Positions 1 to 10,110 are shown, numbered from the stretch's first letter. The stretch: 28,081 nucleotides of DNA from Carex sylvatica (GCA_964058845.1 CAXKVR010000063.1:1-28081), one strand, 5' to 3'. The notes: generated by a model not told the origin, from the letters alone. Made by a program: numbers and translations.

Positions 1-10
1 TAAACCTTAC

Positions 11-784
11 TTGTGCAAATCAACGTGCGTGTGCCTATTCAGTGGATCTGGCACCGAAATCTCTTGAAACAATCTGAATTGTCGCATGCAGCGATCCGGA
101 TAAGTATGCTCAACGATCAAATAAAATATCAATGGACCGCGATACAAGTAGTAGAGCTGATAAATTTGATAAAAATGTGAGTTATAATTTATAAGTACAC
201 TGACGTATAACTAAATAATAACTTGATTGAAACATACTCATCCCTCCTGAGTCACTGTCGGAAGCTTGTTGTAGACCCTTCCGTACGGCTCCCAATTTAC
301 ACGATCCTCCGTCAAACTCTGAAACTGTCCCTGCGGGATACGTGCACCCTGGGTCTTGAAGTGGGAGGATGCGTTGTACTTGTGCAGACCACACCATCTG
401 TACGCAAAAGATGCGCATGTGTCAAGTGTTGGAGCGTCCCAGGCAGGTTCCCAGTTTTTAGTTTGAGGCTCAGGCCGGTGAACTGGAAAGAAGGTCCACG
501 ACCAGTACTGCAGAAGCATCACCGGACCATGCATAGATCCTCTTTCGGACTCGGTAGCGACACATAGATGCCGATACAAATACGCAAGAACTGCTCCACC
601 CCAATTGTACTGTACCAGCTGGTCCAAATCCACAATTAGATCGAGATACCACAGCGGTATCCCGTCACCGCCACTGTCCACGAACAAACTGGACGACATC
701 AGGTCCAAGATATATGCACGGACATACCTAGCAAAATTCAATACAATGTGAGTACATTATTGATAGGCCAAAGCACGAATAAAT

Positions 785-826
<42 letters not shown>

Positions 827-1575
827 TTACCACTTCAGCATTTGATCGTCGCGATCTGCCGGTAGCATCTTAAATCGTTCACGAAACTTATATTTCAGGA
901 AAGTCAACTCCATTGTTTTTTCATTTCTTTCAGACCCCCGTTTTTTCATAAGTTAACTCTGCTCATGCTCTTTGATCCCTAACAATTCGAAGAGCCGGCC
1001 TTTTGCATTCCTCCCGTATGTACTCCCCGTCACTGGGACCCCTGTAATAGGCAAACCCCACAAACAGCTCACGTCCTCTAACGTAACTGTAATTTATCAA
1101 ATAAAAAATATAAATTTCTTCATTTGAATTGTCAGTAAATTATCACAAAGAAGATATTTATTTGAAATAGATTTGTAGTTAATACCTGTCATCTCTCCAA
1201 ATGGAAGATGAAAGGTGTGCGTCTCAGGACGCCACCGCTCCACAAGTCCGTGTACCAGTGCCGCATCTATTTTTTTGTAAGGCATGACTGCGATCTGGTA
1301 TAAACCCAATCGAATAAAAAATGGCGCATATGCGACGTGGTACGTAGTCTGGCAACGGTAGTGCTTCACGTTTATAACCTCCATTTTCTACATTACCAAA
1401 AATAAAAATTAGAAAAATTAAAACAAAATGATATTTCAGAAAAAAAAAAAAAAAAAAAGTAAATGCTTACCTCATCAGAAGCGTGACACACCATGTGATA
1501 GTTGTGCGGTATCCACAACAGATCACTAAAAGTATCCCACGCCATATCTATTTCATCATTGATTTCGTCTGCCAT
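11..1575 (-). pseudogene. Plant mobile domain (PMD) gene, MAIN/PP7-long-form-like, 3'-truncated by the window edge and carrying two in-frame stops
   Basis: Reading on the minus strand, five exons can be placed: 1575-1471, 1387-1186, 1086-831, 727-238 and 156-11. All four complete introns have GT/AG borders, and the last exon ends at a GTAAGG donor at the window edge. Family signatures are seen in order: LVERWRPETHTFHLP followed by GEMT at the end of exon 2; TLEDVSCLWGLPITGVPVTG in exon 3; an RAYILDL segment and YNWGGAVLAYLYRHLC in exon 4; and PLIFYLIVEHTYPDRCMRQF in exon 5. This is the domain shared by MAIN-like proteins, 'serine/threonine phosphatase 7 long form homologs' and PMD-carrying transposons. 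Two stops lie in the joined frame: TAA at 955-953 within exon 3 and TGA at 240-238 as the last codon of exon 4. Conserved sequence continues after both. The start is the first ATG of the exon-1 frame. A short extra intron around the TAA could rescue the first stop, but the second has no obvious escape. The family call is firm; pseudogene status is likely. Confidence 0.78.
787..826. repeat. (TA)n microsatellite inside a PMD-gene intron
   Basis: About 20 uninterrupted TA units lie just downstream (minus strand) of the GTAAGT donor of the third intron of the PMD gene relic. The length is likely to vary between individuals. Confidence 0.9.
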
Positions 1576-1619
1576 GCTACAAAATTAATTCAAAGTTAAT
1601 TCATTGTTTTTAAAAAAAA

Positions 1620-2480
1620 TTTAACTAATGTAAATTGTTTTTCATTTTTGTAATTATTTCTAAACCAATTTAGATTATCTAAATTATTGTAAACCGTTTC
1701 GGAACCAATTTGCAATTTTCTAAACTATTTAACACTATTTTAAAATTTTCTAAATTATTCTAGACCGTGTTGGAACTTTACTAAATTATTCTAGACTATT
1801 TTAGAACTTTCTAAATTATTCGGGCACTATTTTAAAATTTTCTAAATTATTCTACATTGTTTTGAAACTTTCTAAATTATTTTTCACCATTTTAATATTT
1901 TACAAATTTCTCTAAATCATTTTGAAATTTTTCTAAATTATTCTAAACTATTTTGGAACTTTCTAAATTATTCGGACACCACTTTACACATATTTTTAAA
2001 TTATTTTATACCATTTTGGAACTTCCTAAATTATTCTACATTATTTTGAAACTATTTTGGAACTTTTCTAAATTATTCTACACTATTTTGCAACTTTCTA
2101 AATTATTCGGACTACCATTTTAAAATTTTCTAAATATTTTAAATCGTTTTAAATTTTTTTAAACTAATCTAAACTATTTCAAAATAATCAAAATTATGTC
2201 AACATATTCTAAACAAATAATCTAACTTATTATAAATTCTAAACAATCTAAACAATATATCAAATAATTCTAAACAATCTAAACAATATTCCAAATAATT
2301 CTAAATAATCTAAACAATATTCCAAATAATTCTAAACAATCTAAACAATATTTCAAATAATTCTAAACAATCTAAACAATATTCCAAATAATTCTAAACA
2401 ATATTCCAAATAATTCTAAACAATCTAATCAATATTTTAAACTAAATCCTCAATATTCTAAACTATTTTAATATTCTGTA
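1620..2480. repeat. AT-rich minisatellite array, about 31-bp period, in two sub-families
   Basis: The stretch is built from degenerate units. From about 1620 to 2130 the recurring core is TTTCTAAATTATTC followed by an ACTATTTT-like segment. From about 2200 to 2440 the unit is a more regular 31-mer containing CCAAATAATTC and CTAAACAAT. The spacing between repeated cores is about 31 bp in both halves, and the second half is much more homogeneous. There is no coding potential. It could be a local tandem array or the internal array of an unrecognised transposon. Confidence 0.8.
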
Positions 2481-2593
2481 AATAAAAAAAATAAAAAAAA
2501 TAAACTTGGTGCACCTCTTCCTCTTCCTTTTCCTTCTCTGCCAACACTTCACTTTTTTTTCCCTTCCTCCCTCTCGCGCTACCTCTTCTTCTT

Positions 2594-2763
2594 CTTTTTT
2601 TTTCACCCCATTGTCGCTCTCTCCCTTTTTGTTTCTACCTCACCGACACAAAAAAACAAAAACAAAAATGAAAAAACTTTTTTTTTTCACCCCGCCGTCG
2701 CTCGCTCCCTTTCTGTTTCTACCTCACCAACACAAAAAAAACGAAAACAAAAACGAAAAAACG
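2594..2763. repeat. Direct duplication, period 84 bp, of a pyrimidine-rich/A-rich block
   Basis: Two adjacent copies (about 2594-2677 and 2678-2763) each run T-tract, CACCCC, a CGCTC.CTCCC-like segment, GTTTCTACCTCACC and then an A-rich tract. The CACCCC landmarks are at 2604 and 2688. The open frame over this block reads low-complexity Phe/Leu/Ser/Lys and is not accepted as a gene. Confidence 0.75.
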
Positions 2764-2785
2764 AAACCAAATGTCACGGGATTTA

Positions 2786-2984
2786 AATCTACTCTCTTTC
2801 CGGTGCACCATCAATCGGACACTCGATCCGGTTAACCACTAACCGGAAAAATTAAATATTTCCGCCATTAACCGGTTATTTTCAACCGGTTCGGGAAATG
2901 GAAGACCGGAAATATTTGATTTTTCTGGTTAGTGGTTAACCGGTTTGGATAGAAATCAAAATTTAATAAAAAAGAGAGTAGATT
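2786..2984. mobile_element. Foldback (MITE-like) element with two nested inverted repeats
   Basis: The outer arms are AATCTACTCTCTTT at 2786-2799 and its exact reverse complement at 2971-2984. The inner arms are 37 bp long (2828-2864 and 2907-2943) with only two mismatches, both of which would pair as G-U in RNA. The 42-bp centre holds further ACCGGTT repeats. Total length is 199 bp with no coding capacity, which fits a small non-autonomous DNA transposon. No convincing target-site duplication was found, so the superfamily is left open. Confidence 0.7.
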
Positions 2985-2989
2985 CCGTA

Positions 2990-4490
2990 ATTTATTAATT
3001 ATTTTGGATATTTATAAAAATTTCGGGAAGAACAAGTGCCTAGGAGGATAAACTCTTAAGCTTAGGATGCGAATAATAATAGAAGTGTTCACTTATTCTA
3101 TGGCTCTTTTCTAAACGCAATGTCAAACAAATTCTTGCGTTTTGGAGCTGAGGAATTATCGATAAAGTTTATCTGTTATAGTTTTCTATCTAAAATTGAT
3201 AATTTCTGCATTAAGAGCTGTCTAGTTGAATCCAGCATGAAGACTGTCTAGCTTCTCTCTGTTTTCTTCTGAATTCCTTTTGACAAATAAAGAGAAGGAA
3301 TCAAATATGTGATTTTAGTTGAATAACTGCTCTTTGGGATAAACAGATTAAAAAACATTTCATATATAATGAGAATGATTTCATTCAATGCATAAGCATC
3401 AAAATCAGATACAACGTAGAAAGAAGCTTGTTACAGCTTCTCTAGTTCTAGTCTGGTAACATTGTATTTATTTCTGTATTTCCATATATGTTAATAATTT
3501 TTGTGAAAAATACTTTTCGTTGAAACTGAAAATGACAAAGAAGGTCGCAAGTTTAAAAACTTTAAAAGACTTTTTCAAGTTTCCAATGCATTAATCGACA
3601 TAGTCGCATGTTTCTTTCTTCACTAAATTAATGTGCTACACCACTAGTTTTTAATACTAGAAGAAATATTGACTTCTTACCAAGGAACTTATCATTGTTG
3701 TTGACCTTTTCTTTGAAACAAGGGTCAAAATCTTCGGTGTGCGTTTTTAATTTCTATTGAAACATTTGTACATTAGGATTAGGAGAGGCAGCGAACTAAA
3801 TTTGAAATTTAATGCAAATTATGTTTATACTTCAAAAACTCGGTTCACAGACAGATTTCGTGTTTTGGTATCAGATTAATGCCCATATAGGACCTAATTA
3901 AGCTATGCATATTATTATTATTATATTTCCCAACTCTAATATTTATATCTGTCAAATTAATATGGTGGCTATAATCATAACACAAGTATTAGTTTCAGAT
4001 AGAAAAAAGATAATATTCCTCGGTATCAATTATTGCTTACATATATTACGATTTTTATTCACCGCCAGAGAATATATCCGTACTACACATTATGATACGC
4101 AATTAATCAGAAAATAAAAAATATATATATTAGCATTTGAGTTGGAGCCACGTACCAAATATATTCCCAATTATACAAACTCTAAAATGTTCATGTGGCC
4201 ACCTCTACGGCACTATTATTTATCAAATATATTCTCAAATTTGAAAATTTAAAGCAACTTAATTTTAATTTGTTTACTTTTTATTATTTTCTTACCGTTT
4301 AACTTTATATTAAATTAAGTTTAAAATTTATTACTTTTTCATATAAATGCATTACTAATAAAATAAATCAATTTTAATGATTTATATTTATTGTTTAAAA
4401 TTATTCCGATAAATTTTTAAATTAAGCTCACCATAAAAACTTAATAAACTTTAAAACATCCAAATTCTACTCTTTATAAAATACTTTCAA
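2990..4490. other. AT-rich intergenic DNA, nothing recognised
   Basis: About 1.5 kb with only short open frames (for example 3905-4117), which show no family resemblance. It contains no recognisable transposon ends or RNA gene. It may hold the unlocated outer edge of the adjacent retrotransposon's 3' LTR. Confidence 0.5.
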
Positions 4491-4494
4491 GTCT

Positions 4495-5345
4495 TAAATT
4501 ACAACTTGTGAACCGTTGAGCCCTTACAATCCAAGCGGGAAGTTAATCGGCCAACTTGAAACGAGAGTTGGCGAGCCCTTACAACTAAGGGAAGGCACAT
4601 GGCCTCCTAGAGATGAGAACAATGTCTCTAAATTTAAGCTACTCAAGAGAAACACTCAATAGATCACTCTAATCTAATCTAACTTGAGATTAGTGAAGTG
4701 AGTTTGAGGTTGTTTGAGAAATTTTGAAGTTTTAAAGCATCACAACAATGGAGTAACTAAAGCTATCAGAAAATTGCGTTTTAGAAGTTTAGGGTCGGCT
4801 GAGATATTTTGGAAAGAAAGTCCAAAACCCTATTTATAGAGAGAGCTCTTTAATGAGTTGTTTGACCTAAAACGCTACCAACATTTTAGTTCAAAATGCG
4901 ATTTAGGGTTTCAATTTTCTGACAGCTCAGCTAATCGATCAAAACGTTACCAACGATTTGACACTGTAAAAATTTGATCAAAATAGAATTTTTGGAAACA
5001 TGAATTTAATTAAAACGTCTGTAATGTTTGAGGTTAAATTCTGTGTTTGATCAAGCTGTCCCTTAGCGGTTCCTTACAGGTTAAATCGTTATAACATTTT
5101 ATAAATATTACCAACGTTTGTATATTATTGAAACAACATCAAACGCACTTTACCAAGTTTAAAATATTACAATTTAAAAACTTGATAAGTTTCTTCATGA
5201 TTTCTTCAGTTCAAGCATTCCTTCTTGTAATTCCAATTAGCTTGAACCTGCATAACTCTAAAAATAGAAGAAATCATAAAATTCAATAATTGTATGTTTT
5301 ACAAATTAGTCAAATAGACGAAAATGATTATTGCTACAACCAACA
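4495..5345 (-). repeat. 3' LTR of the Copia element (left edge approximate)
   Basis: The LTR starts (minus strand) with TGTTGGTTG at 5345, directly after the polypurine tract. Its first 168 bp match the 15043-15205 fragment at the other end of the element with roughly 10% differences counted by eye. It carries a TATA box (4831-4838), a likely R/U5 below that, and several copies of an AACGTT-based motif (near 4875, 4943 and 5085-5115) that recurs in the internal tandem array. The terminal CA end could not be located with confidence. Confidence 0.65.
4831..4838 (-). promoter_or_regulatory. TATA box of the LTR promoter
   Basis: On the minus strand the sequence is CTCTCTATAAATAGGGTTTT, a strong plant TATA box about 510 bp from the LTR start. 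That is the expected place for the U3/R promoter of the retrotransposon. Transcription would run toward lower coordinates. Confidence 0.65.
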
Positions 5346-5347
5346 AT

Positions 5348-5359
5348 CTCCCCCTTTGG
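5348..5359 (-). other. Polypurine tract (plus-strand primer) before the 3' LTR
   Basis: On the minus strand CCAAAGGGGGAGATTG runs directly into the LTR start TGTTGG. A G-rich tract of this form next to the 3' LTR is the usual primer for plus-strand synthesis in Sireviruses. Confidence 0.75.
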
Positions 5360-5557
5360 ACGATTTACAAAACATACAATGCGAGTAAGTGCATAAATTA
5401 ATTTTTTTTTCAATTTAATTTACCCAATTGTTATTTTGCATGTCTAGCATTTGGTACCAAATTTCTCTCCATTTTGGAAATCGACGAAAGGAATAAAAGT
5501 GTTACGTGCAAAGCATATAGACAAAGCTTCAATACAGCGAGCTATACTTTGTTTAAA

Positions 5558-6935
5558 ACCTTGATTTAGCTCCCGAATTAGATTGCAAGTATACAACCCT
5601 TATCGAATGGTATAATCAGGTATCGATCCACAGGGAACTGTTCAATTCTGGACTCTCGCTTGTCTCAGTTAGGTACTAGAAGTAATGAAAGGGTGATTTG
5701 GTTTGTTTATATTTTCTAAGTTTGATAACAGTAAATGACAGCAATTAAAAGTTTGGTTTTACTTGGTAAAAAAAATGAAGTTTCCAGGGTTTTAGACTTT
5801 ATATTTCAACTCTGCCTCTCTGATCCCTTCACGCGACTCGCATACCTTCGTATGCGTAGACCTCGAGTGAATGCAGCATGTGTCTGATCTTTAGCTATTA
5901 CTTGTGTAAGGATCCATTGACCGTACCTAAAGTTCCTAAACATCAACTCTCGTTGTATGACTTAATGAACTTGGTAAGAAAATGCAACTTCACCTTCTTA
6001 GATCTCATAACTCTCAGAGTATTCAATTCTAAGTCATTTATCTGGTTTACTAAAGGTATCCACTATCTTTCAATAAATGGAAATTTCACTTCTCAGTTAC
6101 TATTGATCTCACCTCTCAGATCAAAGATCTACCTCAAATACTTGATCTAAATGCAAGAAACATCAAGGCCTAAATACTAGAAGAGATGCTATAGACATTC
6201 AACATTAGACAACAAGATTCATTCAAGCAATTTCAATCAAGTAATAGAAATAATACTCAGACAAATGAACACAAATATAAACTCAGATCTAAACATCATG
6301 CATTACAAAACAGAGTTTCAGACTACATCTTAATCCTAGAAACTAAAAGATCTACTCAATCATGATCAAGAAAGAAAGAAAGTAAGTGAATAAAGAACAA
6401 ATCATAATAAAATTCGAAGAAGAAAGAAAGATCTGTGAAGCTCTCCAATCTTCACTCCTCAGCTCTCCCGCTTCTTCTCTCTTTTTGAACTTCTATCTTT
6501 GATTATGTTCCCCTCTCTGGTTAGTGGCAGAGGATGTCCTTTTATAGCCTTTCCAAAGGCCCCTTTCATCTTTGGGCCTTAATTGGGTCTTAATTGGGCC
6601 TCCGCCTTCTGCTTTGGAAAACTCCAATGTGGCTCGCGTCAGGGTTGATGCGGCTCACATCATAGTTAGTCTGATGCGGCTGGCATCTGTGGTAGCGTCT
6701 GTGTGGCAACGCGGGTAGCGTGGAATGGATGCGAGTCGCATCAAAGTCTGTCTGGTGCGGTTAGCATCTGTGGTAGCGTCAGAGTGGTAAGCGACTCGCG
6801 TCAGGGTTGATGCGAGTCGCATGCACAGTCTCAGATTATCAGTTATCTTCTGATTTCGTCAATTTATCTGCAATAAGAATGAAAACGCAGCAATACCACA
6901 TTCTATAGATATTCAATGTAATAGATGCTATTTAA
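5558..6935 (-). mobile_element. Nested insertion of about 1.38 kb, class unknown, flanked by a perfect 9-bp repeat
   Basis: TTGTTTAAA occurs at 5549-5557 and again at 6936-6944. Between the copies lies sequence unlike the rest of the retrotransposon: it is CpG-richer, with repeated GATGCG, GACTCGC and TGGTAGCGTC words, and it interrupts the stretch between the env-like ORF and the polypurine tract. The minus strand has a promoter-like GGCTATAAAAGGACA at 6549-6535 followed by a purine-rich leader-like stretch. No terminal inverted repeat is visible. A 9-bp duplication would fit a Mutator-like element without clear TIRs; a solo LTR is an alternative, but no 5-bp duplication with TG/CA ends was found. 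The open frame 5878-6150 has no recognisable similarity. Confidence 0.45.
6728..6823. repeat. Repeated near-palindromes GATGCGAGTCGCAT
   Basis: A 15-bp odd palindrome GATGCGAGTCGCATC sits at 6728-6742 and recurs nearly unchanged at 6809-6823. Related GCGACTCGCG words occur at about 6791 and in the far left of the insertion (5833-5845). They lie inside the nested insertion, upstream (minus strand) of its TATA-like sequence. Confidence 0.7.
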
Positions 6936-7023
6936 TTGTTTAAAGCACAAATTTTGGTACGGGGATTGGCCTGAATAATAGATCAAATATGGTGATATCA
7001 AAAAGTAAGCACATTTTCAATGC

Positions 7024-7035
7024 ACTCCCCCTCAA
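7024..7035 (-). other. Second polypurine-tract-like run
   Basis: On the minus strand TTGAGGGGGAGTGCATTG lies downstream of the env-like ORF and upstream of the main tract at 5359-5348. Several polypurine tracts are known in Sireviruses. Function here is inferred only from composition and position. Confidence 0.4.
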
Positions 7036-7456
7036 TTTAGCAATGTATAAATGATAAATCACAAGTAATAGAAATTAAGGAGTTAACATTTCAAAAATAC
7101 AAGTCATTTTGACACATCCAATTCAAAAAATAATTTTCAACTAAGAATTATCAATCAAGATTATAATAATTTTGCATATCACATACGACTCATATCAATT
7201 CAATTCGGTTTGCTACATCTCATGCATATCAACAACAAATTTTCAAACATTCATAATATTGCAAATGAAGTAATTCTAATGATTGCAATTTAACCCTTAG
7301 ACAATTCACAATTCAACAACATAAGCAATTTTAACAATTCAAACATTTCAAATCAAGTTCAAATTAAACACATGCAACTTAGAAATTTAATGTTCAATTC
7401 ATAGCAAACAAATTAATGCTTTTAAGGTTTGAAATTAAGAAAAAGAAAACAGTGAA

Positions 7457-8827
7457 TTACTCGTCGTCGTTGTCGTCACAATCATCCTTTTCTTCGTAGT
7501 CCTCCTTCTCTTCTTCTACTTCTACATCTTCGGGGTTTGAGGGTTGAGATGCCGTCCCACTTGAAGCACCAAATTGCCTCACAAATTGAGTGTTGAGATC
7601 ATGGGTAGCATCTTAAAGATCTCTAATGGCTCTTGTGTTTTGGCAAACACGTGTTCAAAGTCCGAGAAATTCCTTCTTGATATCCTTAAACCCTTCGGCC
7701 ATTTCTCTAAAACTTTGTTGCACCTCCAACCGATGTCCTCTTATTTGATCAACCAATCAAACCATGATTTCATTTGTACCGGGTGGTATGTTACTTGCTA
7801 GAGATGGCATTTGACATTGATCTTTCCCACATGTATTCTCTTCTATGTTTTCCCTTGGGTCCCAATATTGATTAGGAAGGGCACCTTCTTTAAAAATTCA
7901 TTTGTTGATACCCTTACCCTCGGGTTTGTACCATTGTAGACCAGATGGTGCAACAGCATGTTTCCAACCTTGTTTGGTCAAGGGATCAACCAAGTGTATC
8001 GGTTGATCTTTTAAAGTACCCTCGAAAAGTTCAATTCTATTTTCCCGAATTATTTTATGAATAAGAGAAGCATAGGGTAAGAGAGCTACCTTGCTTTCGA
8101 AAGCACTTCTCATATGGCGGAGAATAATGTATGACAAGTTGAACTTTTTGTCATCCAATTGAATGAGATGCCTAAAATAGTACATCGGACCCCACTTAAT
8201 GTTGGTTTTTATGGTTGCATTCGTGATTAGAATGTTGTTGATGAAGAGAAAGATCAATCGGTGAAGAGCCGGAAGATGAGAACAATAGAGAGGTGCTCCA
8301 CCTCGGTTCTTGTGATCAAACCAAGTCTTGTATTGGTTGGCGATTTCAGTCAAACCACTTGGCCAACCTCTAAAGACATAGGTTTCTTCACCGTCATTCG
8401 GGATTTCAAGCCATTGAGAAACCGAGTCAAGTGTGAGTTGTATCTCATTCCCACATATAAAGGTAGTAAGATAGAACGTGTTCTCGTTGATCACAAGATT
8501 AGAGTAGAAGGTGCGGGTGAGTATATAAGTATACGGTTCATTACACTTAAGTAGATTGTATCAATTCCAATGCATGATATACTCGAGTAATTTTGCATCC
8601 TCTTGGGGAGTTAAGGTTACCGTGAATTTATCAAAGTAGAAGGATTGAGTAAATTTTTGAGTTTGGAATTGACCACAGTAGTTATGGTGGGCTCTTGCAT
8701 TTTGAAATAGGTGAGTGTTTGAGCGGTGTATAACCCAGTTTGATTGTGGATGACCTCTACTACTTTCACCCGTTTCGACTCGGGAACGTTTGTTTGGTGC
8801 GGTTGATAGAGAGATTAAGATGAAAGT
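7457..8827 (-). pseudogene. Env-like third ORF of the Sirevirus (interrupted)
   Basis: One reading frame runs from after a TAA at 8830-8828 to a final TAA at 7459-7457, about 456 codons. It is broken by five stops without any frameshift: TGA 8563-8561, TGA 7900-7898, TGA 7759-7757, TGA 7657-7655 and TAA 7615-7613. The N-terminal part is basic and hydrophilic (RSRVETGESSR). The middle (8494-7901) is a globular block with features such as NLVINENTF, LPYASLIHKI and GWKHAV, resembling the plant 'envelope-like / putative plant transposon protein' domain. A helical heptad-like stretch (IRGHRLEVQQSFREMAEGFK) and a strongly acidic Glu/Asp tail follow. No ATG was found at the 5' end, so the start is unclear. 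The order pol, array, ORF, polypurine tract, LTR supports its identity as the extra ORF of Sireviruses. Membrane segments are not obvious, so an envelope function is not implied. Confidence 0.6.
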
Positions 8828-8879
8828 TTACCAATTTAAGAATCAAACACCAATCCGAGACGAGAAGGGCACGAGAAGC

Positions 8880-9140
8880 ACAGTGGTGAAGTTGGATTTG
8901 AAGTTTAGATTTTCAGCTAGGGTTTTGGAGAGAGAAAAGAGAGAGAAAGAATGGTGACTTGGAGAGTTGAAATGAGTAAAGGGAAGAGAGGAGAAGAGGA
9001 AATCAAGAAAAATTTCTTGATTTTGTTAAGTTTGGTGGCCGGATTTGGGAGAGAGAGATAGCGGCGGCTAAGAGAGAGAAGAGAGAAAAAAGTTAAAGGG
9101 GCGTGAGAGAAGAAAGAGAGAAGGGACGGGTCGGCTCTTT
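8880..9140. other. Purine-rich stretch (GA/AG) upstream of the env-like ORF
   Basis: The plus strand is dominated by GAGAGAGA and GAAGAG runs, so in element orientation it is a long pyrimidine tract just 5' of the env-like ORF. No coding frame of note was found. The role is unknown; it could be an untranslated leader or a splice-acceptor region for a spliced third-ORF message. Confidence 0.5.
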
Positions 9141-9264
9141 ATTTAACCTTTTTTGCTGTAAAATGTTACCAATATTTTTAAAACGTTATCAACGTTTAGT
9201 CACTGACTCGAAAGCGCCGTTTTGTAGAAATCCTAATTTTTTAGGAAATTGTGAATTTATTTAA

Positions 9265-10110
9265 ATCATTACAACGTATACCGAATCGTTACAACATTTT
9301 GTTCAGAGTTTGGAACTTTGAAATTTTCACAAGTCTCTATATGTATATGTATGTAAGAATGAAATGTTACAATGTTTTCCAAGAGCGTTACAATGTTTTG
9401 TTCAAACTTGAAAACTTTGAATTTTCACAAACCTGTGTATGCATATACGAATGAAACGTTACAACGTTTTCTAGGAGCGTTACAATGTTTTATTCATACT
9501 TGGAAGCTTTGAATTTTCACGAGTCTCTGTATGCATATAAGAATAAAACGTTATAATGTTTTCCAGGAGCGTTAAAACATTTTGTTCAGACTTGGAAGCT
9601 TCGAATTTTCACTAAGTCTGTGTATGCATATAAGATTGAAACGTTACAATATTTTCCAAGAGCGTTACAACATTTTGTTCAGATTTGAAAACTTCGAATT
9701 TTCACAAGCCTGTGTATGCATATAAGATTAAAACGTTACAATATTTTTCAGGAGCGTTATAACGTTCTGTTCAGACTTGAAAACTTTGAATTTTCACAAG
9801 TCTTTTGGGCATGAATCGTTACAACGTTTTGTTCAGGCTTGAAAACTTCGAATTTTCACAAGCTTGTGTATGCATATAAGAATGAAACGTTACAATATTT
9901 TTCAAGAGCGTTACAACGTTTTGTTCAGACTTGGAAGCTTCGAATTTTCACTAAGTCTGTGTATGCATATAAGATTGAAACGTTACAATATTTTTCAAGA
10001 GCGTTACAACATTTTGTTCAGACTTGGAAACTTTGAATTTTCACAAGCCTGTGTATGCATATAAGATTAAAACGTTACAACGATTTTGTAAATGTTACCA
10101 ACGATTTATA
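9265..10110 (-). repeat. Tandem array of a 92-93-bp unit, about nine copies, inside the retrotransposon
   Basis: Successive CGTTACAA landmarks occur at 9366, 9458, 9550, 9643, 9735, 9818 (a shortened unit), 9889, 9982 and 10074, giving a period of 92-93 bp. Each full unit contains GTGTATGCATATAAG, two CGTTACAA(C/T)(A/G)TTTT motifs about 20 bp apart and GAATTTTCAC. The array lies between the end of pol and the env-like ORF. Open frames on the plus strand here arise from the repeat and are not genes. Related AACGTTACCAACG words are also found in the 3' LTR. Confidence 0.9.

Noticed and set aside
2506..2835. 109-codon plus-strand open frame
   Set aside because: Low-complexity Phe/Leu/Ser/Lys from T- and A-tracts, running into the foldback element; no domain resemblance.
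4436..4470. ACATCCAAATTC as the matching target site for the retrotransposon's right flank GCATCTCAATTC
   Set aside because: The similarity is imperfect and no TG terminus of the LTR follows it, so it does not qualify as a target-site duplication.
5878..6150. 90-codon plus-strand open frame in the nested insertion
   Set aside because: No recognisable motif, AT-rich composition and no promoter or splice context; the insertion's TATA-like sequence is on the other strand.
9251..10064. Three plus-strand open frames with repeated Tyr/Phe/Lys-rich peptides
   Set aside because: They come from the 92-bp tandem repeat read in different frames; the retrotransposon is on the other strand and the peptides have no family features.
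9265..10110. Possible CRISPR-like array
   Set aside because: The units are contiguous 92-bp tandem repeats without unique spacers, in a plant retrotransposon.
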